This document shows, one piece after another, positions 63,233-64,000 of a stretch of 64,000 nt of DNA. Source of the stretch: Ensifer canadensis (GTDB lineage Bacteria > Pseudomonadota > Alphaproteobacteria > Rhizobiales > Rhizobiaceae). The stretch's first letter is position 1; the number at the start of each line of letters is the position of its first letter. The notes beneath the pieces were generated by a model, which was given only the letters and a program-made list of their open reading frames with translations, searched no databases and was not told the DNA's origin. The DNA lies in NCBI RefSeq assembly GCF_017488845.2, contig NZ_CP083374.1, positions 777,501 through 841,500 of the forward strand, read 5' to 3'. A program made the translations under genes and the position numbers.

Positions 63233-64000
63233 TGTCGCCTCCAATCAAACGACGTTGCGAGAGCCAGCCCAGCACCAGCCTGTTCCTAGTCGTTGGCGCT
63301 GTCCAATCACGATGCTGGTGACAGGCAATATCGTAGCTGGAATGGAGCTTTGGTGCGTAAATTCGCTCGTTTTTGAACTCGTCTTTCAAAACAACGATTG
63401 AGGCATCATGATCTGGGCGAAACGACGAAACGTGCGGGATCATGGCGCAATTGGAGGTTTGGAGATGGTGAACCGCCTTTGGGCTTGGTCGGACACGGTC
63501 CGCACTCCCGACGAAACACCCGGCGAATTGCTCGCGAACTGCCACACCCGTTGTATCGGTTCTCCCAAACCGGCAACCCATCGCCCCCTGATTGTCCAGT
63601 AGGTAACCCCTGCGCCGGGTTCCGGCCGATCGGTATTGAATGAAACTGACGGGCCCGCCGGGCAACGGGTCCTCATCTTTCATCAATTGTGCCAAGCATG
63701 GTACCCTTGAAATCTTCAACTTGGGCATCAACCGTTTCGACATACGGCGCAATTTTTCGCAATACGTCTACGCGCTTTTGGGCGTTTGCTTAATCCATCC
63801 TTGGAAAGGCAAAGCCACCGCACTCTTTCGCGCGACATCCCTGTAGCGAAAATCCGGCCACCAGATCGATGCGGCGCATGGGTTGATTTTCCCTCGACAG
63901 CTGTGAGCATCAGCGCCGGGGAATTTGCTCAACTGCGGACATACGCGCCAAAGGGTCACGACATAGGCACATGCTGTGCAAATCGGATGCTGGCGACAGG
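63233..64000. other. 768-base right end, no intact gene
   Basis: A minus-strand frame that ends at 63673 reads ANAQKRVDVLRKIAPYVETV then DAQVEDFKGTMLGTIDER, protein-like, but its ATG (63798) is followed at once by TAA, so it is probably a broken small gene. Other frames lack support. Confidence 0.35.

Overview
The window looks like an accessory replicon or integrated plasmid segment of a Rhizobiales bacterium (Rhizobium/Sinorhizobium/Agrobacterium relatives). The evidence is a repAB partition pair with a decayed repC, four sites matching the RepB centromere consensus of repABC plasmids (GTT-N4-GC-N4-AAC), an alphaproteobacterial LexA box (GTTC-N7-GTTC), a DUF1612-HTH remnant of rhizobial type, ArdC and DUF736 plasmid genes, and high-GC coding throughout. 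I name no species.

Layout. 0-8.5 kb is a sugar-acid catabolic locus: a MalK/MalG/MalF/binding-protein ABC importer, an enolase-superfamily dehydratase and a DHDPS-family lyase on the minus strand, divergent from a DgoK-type kinase and an aldose-1-epimerase. 8.7-16.7 kb holds envelope and unknown genes (membrane protein, outer-membrane barrel, DUF1254 protein, class A acid phosphatase, Crp/Fnr regulator, HTH protein) with several gene remnants. 17-19.8 kb is a decayed zone with an IS30 remnant, tRNA-like pieces and repeats.

19.8-38 kb is a dense defence and mobility island. It holds a complete Gabija pair (gajA-gajB), a possible PD-(D/E)XK protein, a LexA-controlled Y-family polymerase, a minus-strand operon of an unknown protein, a QueC-like ATPase, an XRE-ImmA/IrrE protein and a PIN nuclease, a divergent plus-strand operon (poly-gamma-glutamate hydrolase-like protein, two helical unknowns and a PD-(D/E)XK nuclease with overlapping starts), a zinc-ribbon protein with a HEPN-type RNxxxH motif, and a phd-vapC-integrase operon. 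The two divergent operons at 26.9-30.6 kb and 30.7-33.8 kb do not match a system I can name. They are the best candidates for something undescribed.

38.4-42.6 kb is the replication locus. repA and repB are intact, but repC survives only as a short 5' stub and a frameshifted 3' fragment, with a vapBC pair and an integrase fragment between them. 43-57.5 kb carries membrane proteins, a potassium-channel-like protein, barrels, DUF736, an EamA exporter with a divergent Lrp regulator, ArdC, an L,D-transpeptidase, CorA and an intradiol dioxygenase broken by one stop codon. 58-60 kb is an IS66-type transposase with a small companion gene. 61.6-62.1 kb holds the four parS-like palindromes, about 20 kb from repB, followed by a cold-shock gene. 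Many broken genes across the window point to repeated gain, loss and rearrangement.
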